A DNA stretch of 23,927 bases from CAZGCA01 sp964524145 (GTDB lineage: Bacteria; Hydrogenedentota; CAZGCA01): positions 1-23,927 of the forward strand of contig CAZGCA010000095.1 in the NCBI GenBank assembly GCA_964524145.1, in the 5' to 3' direction. The position numbers and the translations under genes were made by a program. Every line of letters starts with the position of its first letter. The stretch's first letter is position 1. Positions 1-8,910 of this stretch are shown piece after piece. The notes under the pieces were generated by a model. That model saw nothing but the letters and a program-made list of their open reading frames with translations, was not told the origin of the DNA and did no database searches.

Positions 1-1632
1 TACGAGCGGTACAACAAAGTGACCGACGTTTACAGCGAAATGTATACGCCTTTCAAGCGCCTTCTCGGTTACGCTCGGACTCGGAGAAAGAACCCGAAAC
101 CGTTCATTCTGTGCGAGTACGCTCACGCGATGGGCAACAGTGTCGGCAACTTCCAGGACTACTGGGACATCATCGAGGCACACCCGCTCCTCATCGGCGG
201 TTGCATATGGGACTTCGTCGACCAAGGGTTGCGCAAGAAGGCGGAAGATGGAACCGAGTTCTGGGCGTACGGCGGCGACTACGGCGACGAGCCCAACGAC
301 GGCAACTTCTGCTGCAACGGTCTTGTCCAGCCTGACCGGAACCCCAACCCGCACATGGCCGAAGTCAAGAAGGTGTACCAGAACATCAAGGTCGAACCGG
401 TCGACATTGCCGAGGGCAAGGTCAGCGTTCGCAACAAGTACGATTTCATCGACCTCGGTTTTGTGAATGGCTTCTGGGAACTCGCCGTGGACGGCGACGT
501 TGTGCAACACGGTACCCTGCCGAGACTCGCTGTCCCTCCGAAAACGGTGCAGGAGCTTACGGTGCCGTTCAAGGTGCCGGCGCTTGCGCCCGGTGCCGAG
601 TGTTTTCTGAAGCTCACGTTCTCGCTCGCAGACGATACGCTCTGGGCCAAGCGCGGCCACGTTCTTGCCTGGGACCAGCTCGAGGTACCGGTGGAAGCGC
701 CCCCTACCCCGAAAGCAGACGTGGCTGCCATGCCGCCCGTCGATCTCAAGGAATCTCCCGACGCGATCACCGTTGCCGGCGCAGGCTTCTCGCTGACCGT
801 CGGCAAAGCCAGTGGCGCTATCGAGTTGTTCGAGTGTGCAGGCAAACAGCTTATCAGCAACCCGCTCGTGCCCAATCTCTGGCGAGCGCCGATTGATAAC
901 GACGAAGGCAACGAGATGCCCGAGCAATTGGGGATCTGGCGGTCGGCTGGACCCGATCGGAAGGTCAACACCGTGAAGGCAGAACAGGTGGCGTCACAAG
1001 TCGTCCGGATAACCGCCGAAACAACCCTGCCCGCCGGGGACTCCCCGTACCGAACCGTCTACACGGTCTATGGAAGCGGTGACGTTGTCGTCGAGAACAG
1101 CTTTGAACCAGGCAAGGAGTTGCCCGAGCTGCCCCGTTTCGGAATGCAGATGGCCATGCCCGGCGAGTTCAGCACGGTCCAATGGTACGGCCGCGGGCCG
1201 CACGAAAGCTACTGGGACCGCAAAACGAGCGCCGCTGTTGGCGCATACTCCCTGTCGGTCGAAGACCTGATCTATCACTACATCAAGCCGCAGGAGAACG
1301 CAAACAGGACCGACGTCCGATGGGTGGCCTTCACCAACAGGGAAGGAATCGGACTGCTGGCGGTCGGCATGCCGTTGCTCAATTTCAGCGCGTGGCCATA
1401 CGCAATGCAGGATCTCGAGAACGCCACCCATAACTATCAGCTTCCACGACGCGGCACGGTCACGGTCAACCTGGACTACAAACAGCGAGGCCTCGGCGGC
1501 GACGACAGTTGGGGCGCGCTCCCCCACCCCGAATACACATTGCCGGCCAAACCGTACAGCTACCGCTTCCGGTTGACCCCGCTTGCGGACAAAAAGAAAT
1601 CCATCTCAGCCTTGGCTGGACGTACCTTCTAA
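1..1632 (+). CDS. Beta-galactosidase, GH2 LacZ type (5' end outside window)
   Basis: The reading frame is open from base 1, so the N-terminal sugar-binding domains and the acid/base part of the barrel lie upstream of the window; 543 residues remain. The barrel part contains ILCEYAHAMGNS, the GH2 nucleophile motif, with the catalytic Glu at visible residue 39 (bases 115-117), followed by IGGCIWDFVDQG and NGLVQPDRNPNPHMAEVKKVYQ, all typical of LacZ-type enzymes. After this come the DUF4981-like linker (about 125-230) and the C-terminal Bgal_small_N domain (about 245-530), with WYGRGPHESYWDRK and PQENANRTDVRW as its hallmarks. The two extra C-terminal domains separate it from short GH2 glucuronidases. 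It hydrolyses terminal beta-galactosides. It is the first visible gene of an operon: the next start is 13 bases after its stop. Confidence 0.95.
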   Translation, partial: YERYNKVTDVYSEMYTPFKRLLGYARTRRKNPKPFILCEYAHAMGNSVGNFQDYWDIIEAHPLLIGGCIWDFVDQGLRKKAEDGTEFWAYGGDYGDEPNDGNFCCNGLVQPDRNPNPHMAEVKKVYQNIKVEPVDIAEGKVSVRNKYDFIDLGFVNGFWELAVDGDVVQHGTLPRLAVPPKTVQELTVPFKVPALAPGAECFLKLTFSLADDTLWAKRGHVLAWDQLEVPVEAPPTPKADVAAMPPVDLKESPDAITVAGAGFSLTVGKASGAIELFECAGKQLISNPLVPNLWRAPIDNDEGNEMPEQLGIWRSAGPDRKVNTVKAEQVASQVVRITAETTLPAGDSPYRTVYTVYGSGDVVVENSFEPGKELPELPRFGMQMAMPGEFSTVQWYGRGPHESYWDRKTSAAVGAYSLSVEDLIYHYIKPQENANRTDVRWVAFTNREGIGLLAVGMPLLNFSAWPYAMQDLENATHNYQLPRRGTVTVNLDYKQRGLGGDDSWGALPHPEYTLPAKPYSYRFRLTPLADKKKSISALAGRTF

Positions 1633-1645
1633 AGGAGCATGTGCC

Positions 1646-4108
1646 ATGATCAGGGAGGGAGTTGCCGTTATGTTGTTCTCCGTTACTATGTTTGCGGGAA
1701 GCGCGTGCGCCGCGGCTGAAGAGCTGCCGCGCGCCGGCAATCCGGCGCTCTGGTACCGGAAGCCGGCCCGAACGTGGTCTGCGGCGCTGCCCATCGGCAA
1801 CGGCCGGCTGGGCGCGATGGTGTTTGGCGGGGTGGAGATCGAGCGAATCCAGCTCAACGAGGACAGTCTTTGGTCGGGGCGGCCGCAGGATGCCGACAAC
1901 CCGGAAGCGCTGAAGCATCTGGACGAAGTCCGCAAGCTGTTGTTCGAGGGCAAGTACGTCGAGGCGGAGAGACTGACAATCAAGACGATGGTGTGCAAGG
2001 GCGAGGGATCGCACCGCGGCGGTGGAGCCTACCACCATTATGGGTCATACCAGACGCTTGGCGACCTGCGGCTTGCGTTCGAGGGTCATGATAAGAGTCT
2101 GACAGACTACCGTCGCGACCTCGATCTGGACACCGCTATCGCAAGCGTGAGCTACCGCATCGGGGACGCGCGCTTCCACCGGGAACACTTCAGCAGCGCT
2201 CCCGACCAGGTCATGGTGATGCGTTTGACATGCGACACGCCGGGTATGATCTCGTTTACCGTCGGCCTGGACCGCGATCCGCGCCGCAGTTCGCGAAGGG
2301 GGAGGAACGATTCCCGCATAGAACCTTTCCGCGAGAGCCAGGAAGAGGAGGAGCCTCTCGGGGCGCACGTCGTGGACGGCAACTGCCTCGTGCTCTCCGG
2401 CCGCGCGTGGAAAGGAAAAGGCATGTGGTTCGAGGCCCGTCTTGTGGTCTTGCACGAAGGCGGAAGGCTAACGGAGACCGGCAACGGCGTGTCCGTCAGG
2501 AAGGCCGACGCCGTCACGCTCTTGCTTGCCGCCGCAACGGACTACCGCGGCGACGACCCTCAGACGATCTGTAAGGGGCAGTTAGCGGCTGCGCGAGACA
2601 AACCCTTTGCAGAGTTGCGCGCAGCACACGTGGCCGATTATCAAGCACTGTTCCGCAGGGTGGAACTCGACCTGGGCTCCACTGGTGCCGACGCGCTGCC
2701 TACTGACGAACGACTAGAGGCAGTCAAGCAAGGTGCCCACGATCCGCAACTTGCCGCCCTGTATTTCCAATACGGTCGCTACCTGCTGATCTCGAGTTCG
2801 CGTCCGGGAACGATGCCTGCCAATCTCCAGGGTATCTGGTGCGACCATTTCCAGGCGCCGTGGAACGCGGACTATCACCACAACATCAACGACCAGATGA
2901 ACTACTGGCCGGCGGAAGTCTGCAACTTGGCCGAATGTCACGTGCCGTTTCTCACGCTTATCGATTCGCTGCGTGTGCCCGGACGGCGGACCGCCAAGGT
3001 ACACTACGGCGCGAACGGGTGGGTCGTCCACACGATATCGAACGTCTGGGGATTCACCTCGCCCGGCGAACATCCGGGCTGGGGACAATTCACCGCGGCC
3101 GGCGCCTGGCTCTGCCAGCACCTGTGGGAGCACTACGCGTTCGGCGGCGACAGGGAGTACCTCGCATGGGCGTATCCGATCATGAAGGAGTCGGCCCAGT
3201 TCTACCTCGACTTTCTTATCGAGGAGAAAGAGCACGACTGGCTGGTTACCAGCCCGTCGAACTCGCCGGAAAACAGCTTCTTCACGCCCGACGGCCGCAA
3301 AGCAAACGTGTGTATGGGACCGTCGATGGACATGCAGATCCTCTGGAACCTATTCACGAACTGCGTGGCCGCTAGCGAGATACTCGGTGTCGACGAAACG
3401 TTCCGCGAGACGCTCGAAAACGCCCGCGCGCGGCTCGTCCCGCCGAAGATCGGCAAACACGGGCAGTTGCAGGAGTGGATGGAGGATTTCGACGAGCCGG
3501 AACCCGGTCACCGGCACATGTCGCATCTGTTCGCGCTCCATCCCAGCGACCAGATCACGCTGCGCGGCACACCGAATCTTGCCGAGGCCGCAAGGGTATC
3601 GCTGGAACGGCGGCTGGCACACGGCGGCGGCCACACCGGCTGGAGCCGGGCCTGGATAATCAGCTTCTGGGCGCGCCTCGAGGACGGCAGCAAAGCGCGA
3701 GAAAACGTGGACGCGCTGCTTGCCAAGTCAACCTTGCCCAACCTGTTCGACAACCACCCACCGTTCCAGATCGACGGCAATTTCGGAGGGACTGCCGGTA
3801 TCGCCGAGATGCTTCTTCAAAGCCATGGGGCCGAGATCAACCTCCTGCCCGCCCTACCCGACGCCTGGCCCACGGGTCACGTCAAAGGGTTACGGGCCCG
3901 GGGCGGCTTTGATGTCGATATCGATTGGGAGAACGGCCAGCTTGCCAAGGCCGTTATCCTTTCAAGAACAGGAGGCGCATGCCGCGTGCGGACCCAGACG
4001 CCGGTGGAGATGGTTTCGGCCGGTACAGAGATCCGCATGATCGACAACTCTCTGATCGAGTTCGAGACCGTGGCCGGCACCAGGTATGTGCTTGCAGCGA
4101 AAAAGTGA
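1646..4108 (+). CDS. GH95 alpha-L-fucosidase (secreted)
   Basis: This 820-residue protein has the full GH95 layout. After a signal peptide (about 1-23, ending SACAAA) comes LWYRKPARTW..ALPIGNGRLGAMVFGG, the N-terminal beta-domain hallmark. The (alpha/alpha)6 barrel carries PANLQGIW, then DYHHNIN with Asn413 and Asn415, SPEN with Glu542, and FQIDGNFGGTAG with Asp710. These match the order and spacing of the catalytic Asn/Asn/Glu/Asp set known from bifidobacterial AfcA (421/423/566/766). The family inverts alpha-1,2-fucosyl linkages; some members act on alpha-L-galactosides. I chose ATG 1646 because AAAGGAG lies 8 bases upstream; the frame opens earlier inside the preceding gene. With the upstream beta-galactosidase it suggests sequential removal of fucose then galactose from Fuc-alpha-1,2-Gal ends. 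The exact substrate is inference. Confidence 0.95.
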   Translation: MIREGVAVMLFSVTMFAGSACAAAEELPRAGNPALWYRKPARTWSAALPIGNGRLGAMVFGGVEIERIQLNEDSLWSGRPQDADNPEALKHLDEVRKLLFEGKYVEAERLTIKTMVCKGEGSHRGGGAYHHYGSYQTLGDLRLAFEGHDKSLTDYRRDLDLDTAIASVSYRIGDARFHREHFSSAPDQVMVMRLTCDTPGMISFTVGLDRDPRRSSRRGRNDSRIEPFRESQEEEEPLGAHVVDGNCLVLSGRAWKGKGMWFEARLVVLHEGGRLTETGNGVSVRKADAVTLLLAAATDYRGDDPQTICKGQLAAARDKPFAELRAAHVADYQALFRRVELDLGSTGADALPTDERLEAVKQGAHDPQLAALYFQYGRYLLISSSRPGTMPANLQGIWCDHFQAPWNADYHHNINDQMNYWPAEVCNLAECHVPFLTLIDSLRVPGRRTAKVHYGANGWVVHTISNVWGFTSPGEHPGWGQFTAAGAWLCQHLWEHYAFGGDREYLAWAYPIMKESAQFYLDFLIEEKEHDWLVTSPSNSPENSFFTPDGRKANVCMGPSMDMQILWNLFTNCVAASEILGVDETFRETLENARARLVPPKIGKHGQLQEWMEDFDEPEPGHRHMSHLFALHPSDQITLRGTPNLAEAARVSLERRLAHGGGHTGWSRAWIISFWARLEDGSKARENVDALLAKSTLPNLFDNHPPFQIDGNFGGTAGIAEMLLQSHGAEINLLPALPDAWPTGHVKGLRARGGFDVDIDWENGQLAKAVILSRTGGACRVRTQTPVEMVSAGTEIRMIDNSLIEFETVAGTRYVLAAKK

Positions 4109-4124
4109 CCGGCAGGCTTCAACC

Positions 4125-5138
4125 ATGACTTCGCGCGAACGGTTTCTCGCAGCGTTGCACGGCCGAGAAGTTGACCGGCCGCCGCTTGCACATGTGGCCG
4201 CTTTAACCACCGTCGAGTTGCAGGTCGCCACGGGATGCTTCATGCCCGACGTTCACCACAACCCCGCCAAGCTCGCGAGGCTGTTGGCAGCTAACCATGA
4301 AGTGTTGGGGTTCGACGCCGTCACGTTCATCATCAACTACTTCAACGAACCGGCCGCGCTCGGCGTCGAGATGGATTGGGGTTTGCCCGACACCCTGCCC
4401 GTCTACAAGTCGCACCCTTGGCTACAAGCCGGCGATGCCGTCATCCCCGCCGACCTGCTCGACCGGCCGCCCGTCTGCACTTACCTGGAAACGGTGAGGA
4501 CCGCCAAACGCGACTATGGGGAGAGGATGGCCGTGCTGGGCAAAGTGATGGGCCCGTTTTCGATGGTGCAGGTCATGCACGGCGTCGAGAACGTCATGAT
4601 CGGTCTCATTGAAGATCCTGAAAAGATCCGTGCTTTCCTGGACGTGGCGGTCGAAGTGCTTGTCGCGTGCGGTAACGCGCAGTTTGCGCTGGGGGTCGAC
4701 GCCCTGGCCATAGGCGAAGGCGGCGCGGGCGCTAACATGATATCGCCTGAAATGCACGAAACGATCCTGATGCCGGTACATCAACGTATGGTCAGCCGTC
4801 TTAACGGGCCGACGATCATGCACATCTGCGGCGACATTATGCCGCGCCTGCACTTGCTCGGCAATACGGGCTTCACCTGTTTCAATTTCGACTGGGCGAT
4901 CCCGCCGAGAGTAATGGCCGAGGCGGCTGCCGGCAATTTTACCCTCATGGGTAACGTTAACACCTCGGATCTGCTGAATGCCGAACCGGCCGAGATCGAG
5001 CGGCAAGTGGTCGAGAACGTCGAAGCCGGTGTCCACATTATCGGCCCGGGCTGTGCGATAAGTCCCAGGTGCCCGAACGCCAATCTACGCGCCATGGCCG
5101 ACGCAATCCAGAAAACGCAAGAATTGAGGAAAGGCTGA
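4125..5138 (+). CDS. UroD/MtaA-family protein (zinc methyltransferase-like)
   Basis: This 337-residue protein belongs to the uroporphyrinogen decarboxylase superfamily: SRERFLAALHGREVDRPP at the N-terminus and GNVNTSDLL near the C-terminus are typical. It lacks the RQAGR substrate motif of true HemE. It has His233-x-Cys235 in MHICGD and Cys310 in IIGPGCAISP, the same H-x-C...C pattern and spacing as the zinc site of MtaA/MtbA corrinoid methyltransferases. It is therefore better read as a methyl transferase from a methyl-corrinoid protein, or a related activity, than a haem enzyme. No corrinoid protein or MtaB-like partner is in the window, so the role is open; one idea is removal of O-methyl groups from methylated sugars. 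ATG 4125 is the natural family start; the SD is weak (GGCAGG). The gene's TGA overlaps the ATG of the next gene. Confidence 0.85.
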   Translation: MTSRERFLAALHGREVDRPPLAHVAALTTVELQVATGCFMPDVHHNPAKLARLLAANHEVLGFDAVTFIINYFNEPAALGVEMDWGLPDTLPVYKSHPWLQAGDAVIPADLLDRPPVCTYLETVRTAKRDYGERMAVLGKVMGPFSMVQVMHGVENVMIGLIEDPEKIRAFLDVAVEVLVACGNAQFALGVDALAIGEGGAGANMISPEMHETILMPVHQRMVSRLNGPTIMHICGDIMPRLHLLGNTGFTCFNFDWAIPPRVMAEAAAGNFTLMGNVNTSDLLNAEPAEIERQVVENVEAGVHIIGPGCAISPRCPNANLRAMADAIQKTQELRKG

Positions 5139-5425
5139 TGAGCCGGAAACCCGGCACAAAGCGCAGGCGGCTGGCCGTTGCGCTGAGCGCGATCTTTCTG
5201 GCGGCCGTTGTGCTGGGAACCGGCCCCGGGATCTACTTGGTTAACCCCGATCCGGCCGATCCAAACGCAGCCTTCACTTTTCTTGGATTGCCGCTCCTAT
5301 ACGTCTGGGCGGTCTTCTGGTTCTTTGTGCAGGCAGCAGTGGTGTTGGTCGCGTACTTCACCTTGTGGGACGGCCGGGAACATCCGGACCCGCCGCGACC
5401 GCCGTCCGCACGGAATGGTGACTAA
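5138..5425 (+). CDS. Small two-helix membrane protein, probable symporter partner
   Basis: The product is 95 residues: a basic N-terminus (SRKPGTKRRR), a first hydrophobic helix at about 12-34, a short loop with NPDPADPNAAF, and a second long helix at about 48-75 containing FLGLPLLYVWAVFWFFVQ. The tail is proline-rich and polar. This layout, and the position directly before an SSS symporter, resemble the DUF3311/YhdT-type small proteins often encoded next to solute:sodium symporters. The start ATG overlaps the stop of the UroD-like gene (TGATG), and its own stop is one base before the symporter start, so the three genes look translationally coupled. A role in assembly or stability of the symporter is inference. 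Confidence 0.8.
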   Translation: MSRKPGTKRRRLAVALSAIFLAAVVLGTGPGIYLVNPDPADPNAAFTFLGLPLLYVWAVFWFFVQAAVVLVAYFTLWDGREHPDPPRPPSARNGD

Positions 5426-5426
5426 C

Positions 5427-7100
5427 ATGGACTCGACCACCATTACGCAGGCGAACGGCGTGGGTCTGGGGTATCTGCCACTTGTAATCATGGGCCTGTA
5501 CATGCTCATGCTGCTCGGCCTGGGGCTTTACGGTTTCCTCAAGGCCAAGGGAACGGAAGAGGATTACTATCTCGCGGGACGCCAACAAGGCTTCATTGTC
5601 ACCACGCTGACGATCATGGCGACCTTCTTCAGTTCGGCCGCCTTGCTCGGCGTTCCCGGTGCGCTCTACAAAGATGGTGTCGCCTTTGTCTTCTTCGCTC
5701 TTAACCTGCCGGTTTCCGGCAGCGCCGTTTACGTTCTCGGCAGCCGCATCTCCCGTATGGGCCGGGCAAAAGGCTACGTCACCCCGGCCGACATGTTGGC
5801 CGACTACTATGACGGCTCGGCAATGGTCCGTCTCCTGGTGGCGCTGCTCGGGTTTCTCTACGTGGTACCGTACGTCATCATACAGGTCCGCGCCGGCGGC
5901 CATCTGGCCAACCAGCTGTTCCCGAACGTGCCGTCCCTGACGGTCTTCGGCCAATCCTTCGACGCGTTCGATATCGGCGCCACCGTCCTGTCCCTGGTGA
6001 TGATGGTCTACATCCTGGTCGGCGGCATGCGTAGCGTCGCATTGGCCGACGTGGTCCAGGGCTCGTTATTGCTCAGCGGCATGTTGATTGCTGGCCTCGC
6101 CGTCGTTACCGCTTTCGGCGGTGTGGGCGGCTACTTCGGTGCCGTATCGAAGCTCCCGCCAGAAGCACTCTCGTTGCCGGGCGCTTCCGGCCGGTACACG
6201 CCCTGGTCGCTCATGACCGTCTGCACGTTCGCAGCGCTCGCGTCCATGATTCAGCCGGCACAGTGGATGCGCTACTATGCCGCGCGCTCGACCCAAACCC
6301 TCAAGCGTAGCGCTCTCATATTCTCGACTCTGCTGCCGATCTGCTACCTGTTCGGCGTGATGCTTGTCGGGCTCGGCGCGCGCGCCCTCTACCCTCCAAC
6401 CATCCAGGACGGCGTGCTCACAGCCCATCCGGTAGTCGGCAGTTTCGACCAGGCAGTGATCGCCGTATTGCGCAACTACGGAGCCGCCCTTTTCGGGGTT
6501 GCCGGCGCGGCGATCGTCGCCGTTATCATGATGGCTATCCTGGCCGCGTCGATGAGCACCGCCGACTCGAACCTGCACGCGTTGAGCGCTGTGCTCACGC
6601 GCGACGTCTACGACAGGTTCATCCGGCCCAAGGCGGGACAGTCCGAACGCACCTGGGTCGGCCGCGGCGTTATTATCGCAGCAACACTCCTGGCGTTGTG
6701 GCTCGTTCGCGTGGGCGAGCGGAACCAGGGGTTTGCGCCGCTCCGGATGATCATCGAGATGATGTATGTGGCAATAGCATTCTCGTGCCAGGCTCTGCCT
6801 GCAACCATCGACGTGCTCTTCGTCCGTCGCGGCACACGGGCGGGTGCTGTCTGCGGTATGGTTGCCGGTCTCGTCACAGTTCTCTTCTTCACACCCTTGC
6901 CCACGATACTCCTCGGCGGTGGTGCCGGCGAATCCGTCGTCAGTACGGTGGATTATCTCAAGAAGCTGTTTGACATCGGGTTCTGCGGCTTCGTCGTCAA
7001 CGCAGCCGTGTTCGTGCTGGTAAGTGCTTTCACGAAAAAGCCCGACCGGAAACGGGTTTCAGAGTTTGCGCGGATCATGCGCGGGGTCCATCGGGAGTGA
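5427..7100 (+). CDS. Sodium:solute symporter (SSS family)
   Basis: This 557-residue polytopic membrane protein has about 13 predicted helices. Family signatures are EEDYYLAGR after the first helix, GYVTPADMLADYYDGS in the loop before helix 4, YILVGGMRSVALADVVQG, SMIQPAQWMRYYAARS, and AASMSTADSNLHALSAVLTRDVY, the region that holds the conserved Na+-site Ser/Thr. It should take up an organic solute with sodium; the substrate cannot be read from sequence, though the operon suggests a sugar or other product of glycan breakdown. I chose ATG 5427, preceded by GGTGA and one base after the preceding stop; ATG 5415 in the same frame would add four residues. It is the last gene of the operon; no clear hairpin terminator follows. 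Confidence 0.92.
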   Translation: MDSTTITQANGVGLGYLPLVIMGLYMLMLLGLGLYGFLKAKGTEEDYYLAGRQQGFIVTTLTIMATFFSSAALLGVPGALYKDGVAFVFFALNLPVSGSAVYVLGSRISRMGRAKGYVTPADMLADYYDGSAMVRLLVALLGFLYVVPYVIIQVRAGGHLANQLFPNVPSLTVFGQSFDAFDIGATVLSLVMMVYILVGGMRSVALADVVQGSLLLSGMLIAGLAVVTAFGGVGGYFGAVSKLPPEALSLPGASGRYTPWSLMTVCTFAALASMIQPAQWMRYYAARSTQTLKRSALIFSTLLPICYLFGVMLVGLGARALYPPTIQDGVLTAHPVVGSFDQAVIAVLRNYGAALFGVAGAAIVAVIMMAILAASMSTADSNLHALSAVLTRDVYDRFIRPKAGQSERTWVGRGVIIAATLLALWLVRVGERNQGFAPLRMIIEMMYVAIAFSCQALPATIDVLFVRRGTRAGAVCGMVAGLVTVLFFTPLPTILLGGGAGESVVSTVDYLKKLFDIGFCGFVVNAAVFVLVSAFTKKPDRKRVSEFARIMRGVHRE

Positions 7101-7131
7101 GACAACGCAGCTGACTCCGCCGGCGTTCGAA

Positions 7132-7160
7132 TTGACAGCGAAGATGTCAACGTCTATAAT
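7132..7160 (+). promoter_or_regulatory. Consensus sigma-70 promoter with embedded inverted repeat
   Basis: TTGACA (7132-7137) and TATAAT (7155-7160) are separated by exactly 17 bases: a perfect match to the housekeeping consensus. The -35 box is also the left arm of a perfect inverted repeat, TTGACA / TGTCAA (7132-7137 and 7145-7150, 7-base spacer), so a repressor bound there would cover the -35 box and spacer. The promoter sits 70 bases before the DUF2961 start and separates this transcription unit from the symporter operon. Confidence 0.75.
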
Positions 7161-7230
7161 GCCGCCGATTTAGTCGGCATCGAGCCTGCCTTGACAGCTC
7201 TTTGTGAGCGACCAAGAAGGAGGACACACA

Positions 7231-8601
7231 ATGCGGAAACACTGTAGGACTATACTTGTGACATGCGTGGCACTTGCCGGTGCAGTTGGATGCATGCATG
7301 CGGCATTCGGCAGTTCGCTGGAGCGGTCGTTCTTCTCTGACATGATGTATTTGCAGGACAGCTCGAGCGCCCGCGTCTCGAGCTTCGACCGCTCGGGGCG
7401 AAACATCGACTTTCGTAATGTCCAGCCGGGCAAGACGCTGGAACTCGCGAGCATTTCGGGCGCAGGATGCATTCGTCACATCTACTTCACGATAGGCGGG
7501 CCGAAACACTACTTGCGTGACCTCGTCTTGCGCATGTACTGGGACGGAGAGACGAACCCGAGCGTGGAAACCCCGTTCGGCGATTTCTTTGGCCTCGGAC
7601 ACGAACGTGTCCGGTTCTACCGGTCACTGCTTGTGACGGTAAACCAAGGGACAGGCATTGTCGGCACATACGGGTTCAACAGCTATTTCCCGATGCCCTT
7701 CTCCACTGGCGCGCGCCTCACGCTGACCAATGAAGGCGATCAACCAGTTGGCGCTGTCTGGTACCACGTCGATTACGAGAAGCTCGACAAGCTCGACGAC
7801 GGCCTTGGCCGGTTTCACGCGCAGTGGCGTCGCGAGAACCCGACGACGGCTGTCGGCGACAAGATTAACGTGACGCTTCACGATGCGCCCAACACCGACG
7901 GCAAAGAGAACTATGTTATCCTCGATGCCGAAGGACACGGCAACCTTGTCGGGTATTTCCTGAACGTGGACAACCTGATCGGCGGCTGGTACGGCGAAGG
8001 TGACGACATGATATTCATCGACGGCGAAGAATGGCCCCCGTCGTTCCACGGCACCGGAAGCGAGGAGATATTCGGTGGCGGCGCGTGTCCCAACGGCGAG
8101 TATGCCGGACCCTACACGGGGTTTCACCTTGTTGGGAACCCCGATTACGCCGGTAAGGTGTCCATGTACAGGTTCTTCGTCACCGATCCGATTCGGTTCC
8201 AGAAGTCCATTCGCGTCACCATTGAACACGGACACGCTAACAACTTCGCTAACGACTATTCGAGCTGTGCGTTCTGGTATCAAGCTGAGCCGCATGCGCC
8301 ATTTCCGCCGCTGCCACCCGCTTCAGAGCGTCGACCTCGTATCGGCAACGATCCGCACGACCTCGCGTATAAGAAATTCGAGGAGCTTCGGAAATGGGCA
8401 ACTCAAGCGGCGTCCGCCGTCACAGAGAGAAGCCCTGAGGCAGATCTCGAGGTTAAGCAGAAGGTGTTGTCGGCGCTAACCCGTTCTATACCGCGGGCCC
8501 TCGCAAAACAGGACTACCAAGCAGCTATAGCGGAATCCGAGGAGTGCATCTCACTCGTCAAGGAGCTGCTTGAGCAGATGCAGTCCGGCAAGACGCAGTG
8601 A
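7231..8601 (+). CDS. Secreted DUF2961 protein (glycan-associated)
   Basis: The 456-residue product starts with a signal sequence (about 1-27; a weak lipobox-like AVGC precedes MHAAFG). The rest is a full DUF2961 domain: GAGCIRHIYFTIGG, LRMYWDGETNPSVETPFGDFFGLGH, SYFPMPF..ARLTLTNEGD, VWYHVDYE, WYGEGDDMIFIDGE and FHGTGSEEIFGGG. The family folds as a double jelly roll; some members have been shown to be difructose-anhydride or arabinofuranan-type glycosidases, so a glycoside hydrolase role is likely but unproven here. Acidic residues in PFGDFFG, EGDDMIF and GTGSEEI are candidate catalytic positions by analogy. The C-terminal 80 residues are a charged helical tail. ATG 7231 is preceded by a strong SD (AAGGAGG, 7217-7223); a GTG at 7204 in frame has no such support. 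Confidence 0.88.
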   Translation: MRKHCRTILVTCVALAGAVGCMHAAFGSSLERSFFSDMMYLQDSSSARVSSFDRSGRNIDFRNVQPGKTLELASISGAGCIRHIYFTIGGPKHYLRDLVLRMYWDGETNPSVETPFGDFFGLGHERVRFYRSLLVTVNQGTGIVGTYGFNSYFPMPFSTGARLTLTNEGDQPVGAVWYHVDYEKLDKLDDGLGRFHAQWRRENPTTAVGDKINVTLHDAPNTDGKENYVILDAEGHGNLVGYFLNVDNLIGGWYGEGDDMIFIDGEEWPPSFHGTGSEEIFGGGACPNGEYAGPYTGFHLVGNPDYAGKVSMYRFFVTDPIRFQKSIRVTIEHGHANNFANDYSSCAFWYQAEPHAPFPPLPPASERRPRIGNDPHDLAYKKFEELRKWATQAASAVTERSPEADLEVKQKVLSALTRSIPRALAKQDYQAAIAESEECISLVKELLEQMQSGKTQ

Positions 8602-8611
8602 CGGATGCGGG

Positions 8612-8785
8612 TTAATAGATCTTGCGGATTTCCTGTGTCCGCTGCTCCGTGCGCAGGAGCTCCGCACCCAGAGCTTTGTATACTCCGAGTGTGATCTCGT
8701 CCAGGTTGGGTTCCGGATTCGCGTCGCGAACCGTCTTCACCCATGCGCGATCGAAATCCCGCGCGTCTACCCTGCCCTCCGTCAC
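8612..8785 (-). pseudogene. Short minus-strand coding remnant, unknown family
   Basis: On the minus strand, from a GTG at 8785 to TAA at 8612, is a 57-residue frame with protein-like composition: DARDFDRAWVKTVRDANPEP, NLDEITLGVYKALGAEL and a C-terminal QRTQEIRKIY. Upstream of the GTG the translation becomes low-quality. It has no visible SD and is trapped between two + strand genes, facing them. I do not recognise the family. It may be the 3' end of a lost gene or a tiny real gene; a remnant seems more likely. Confidence 0.35.
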
Positions 8786-8811
8786 TGAATGGCTACAGTT
8801 GCCGCTCCTCC

Positions 8812-8840
8812 TTGCACTAGCAGGAGATGCAGTATATGAT
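8812..8840 (+). promoter_or_regulatory. Putative promoter for the ABC transporter pair
   Basis: TTGCAC (8812-8817) and TATGAT (8835-8840) are 17 bases apart. The -10 box matches five of six consensus bases; the -35 box only the TTG. It lies 70 bases before the binding-protein start, in the only gap before that gene, so a promoter here is expected. Confidence 0.4.
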
Positions 8841-8910
8841 CGGTACGTTGGACAATGTGAGGTCGAGATGGCAGTGGCGTAAAGCAACTCGCTTCAGAAA
8901 GGATTCCGAG

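Noticed and set aside
279..971. Long open frame on the minus strand inside the beta-galactosidase gene
   Set aside because: It is antisense to a gene with clear family motifs and has low-complexity Ser/Gly-rich translation; a product of GC-rich codon bias.
4125..5138. Calling this gene hemE (uroporphyrinogen decarboxylase)
   Set aside because: The RQAGR motif needed by HemE is missing and a zinc-ligand set typical of methyltransferases is present.
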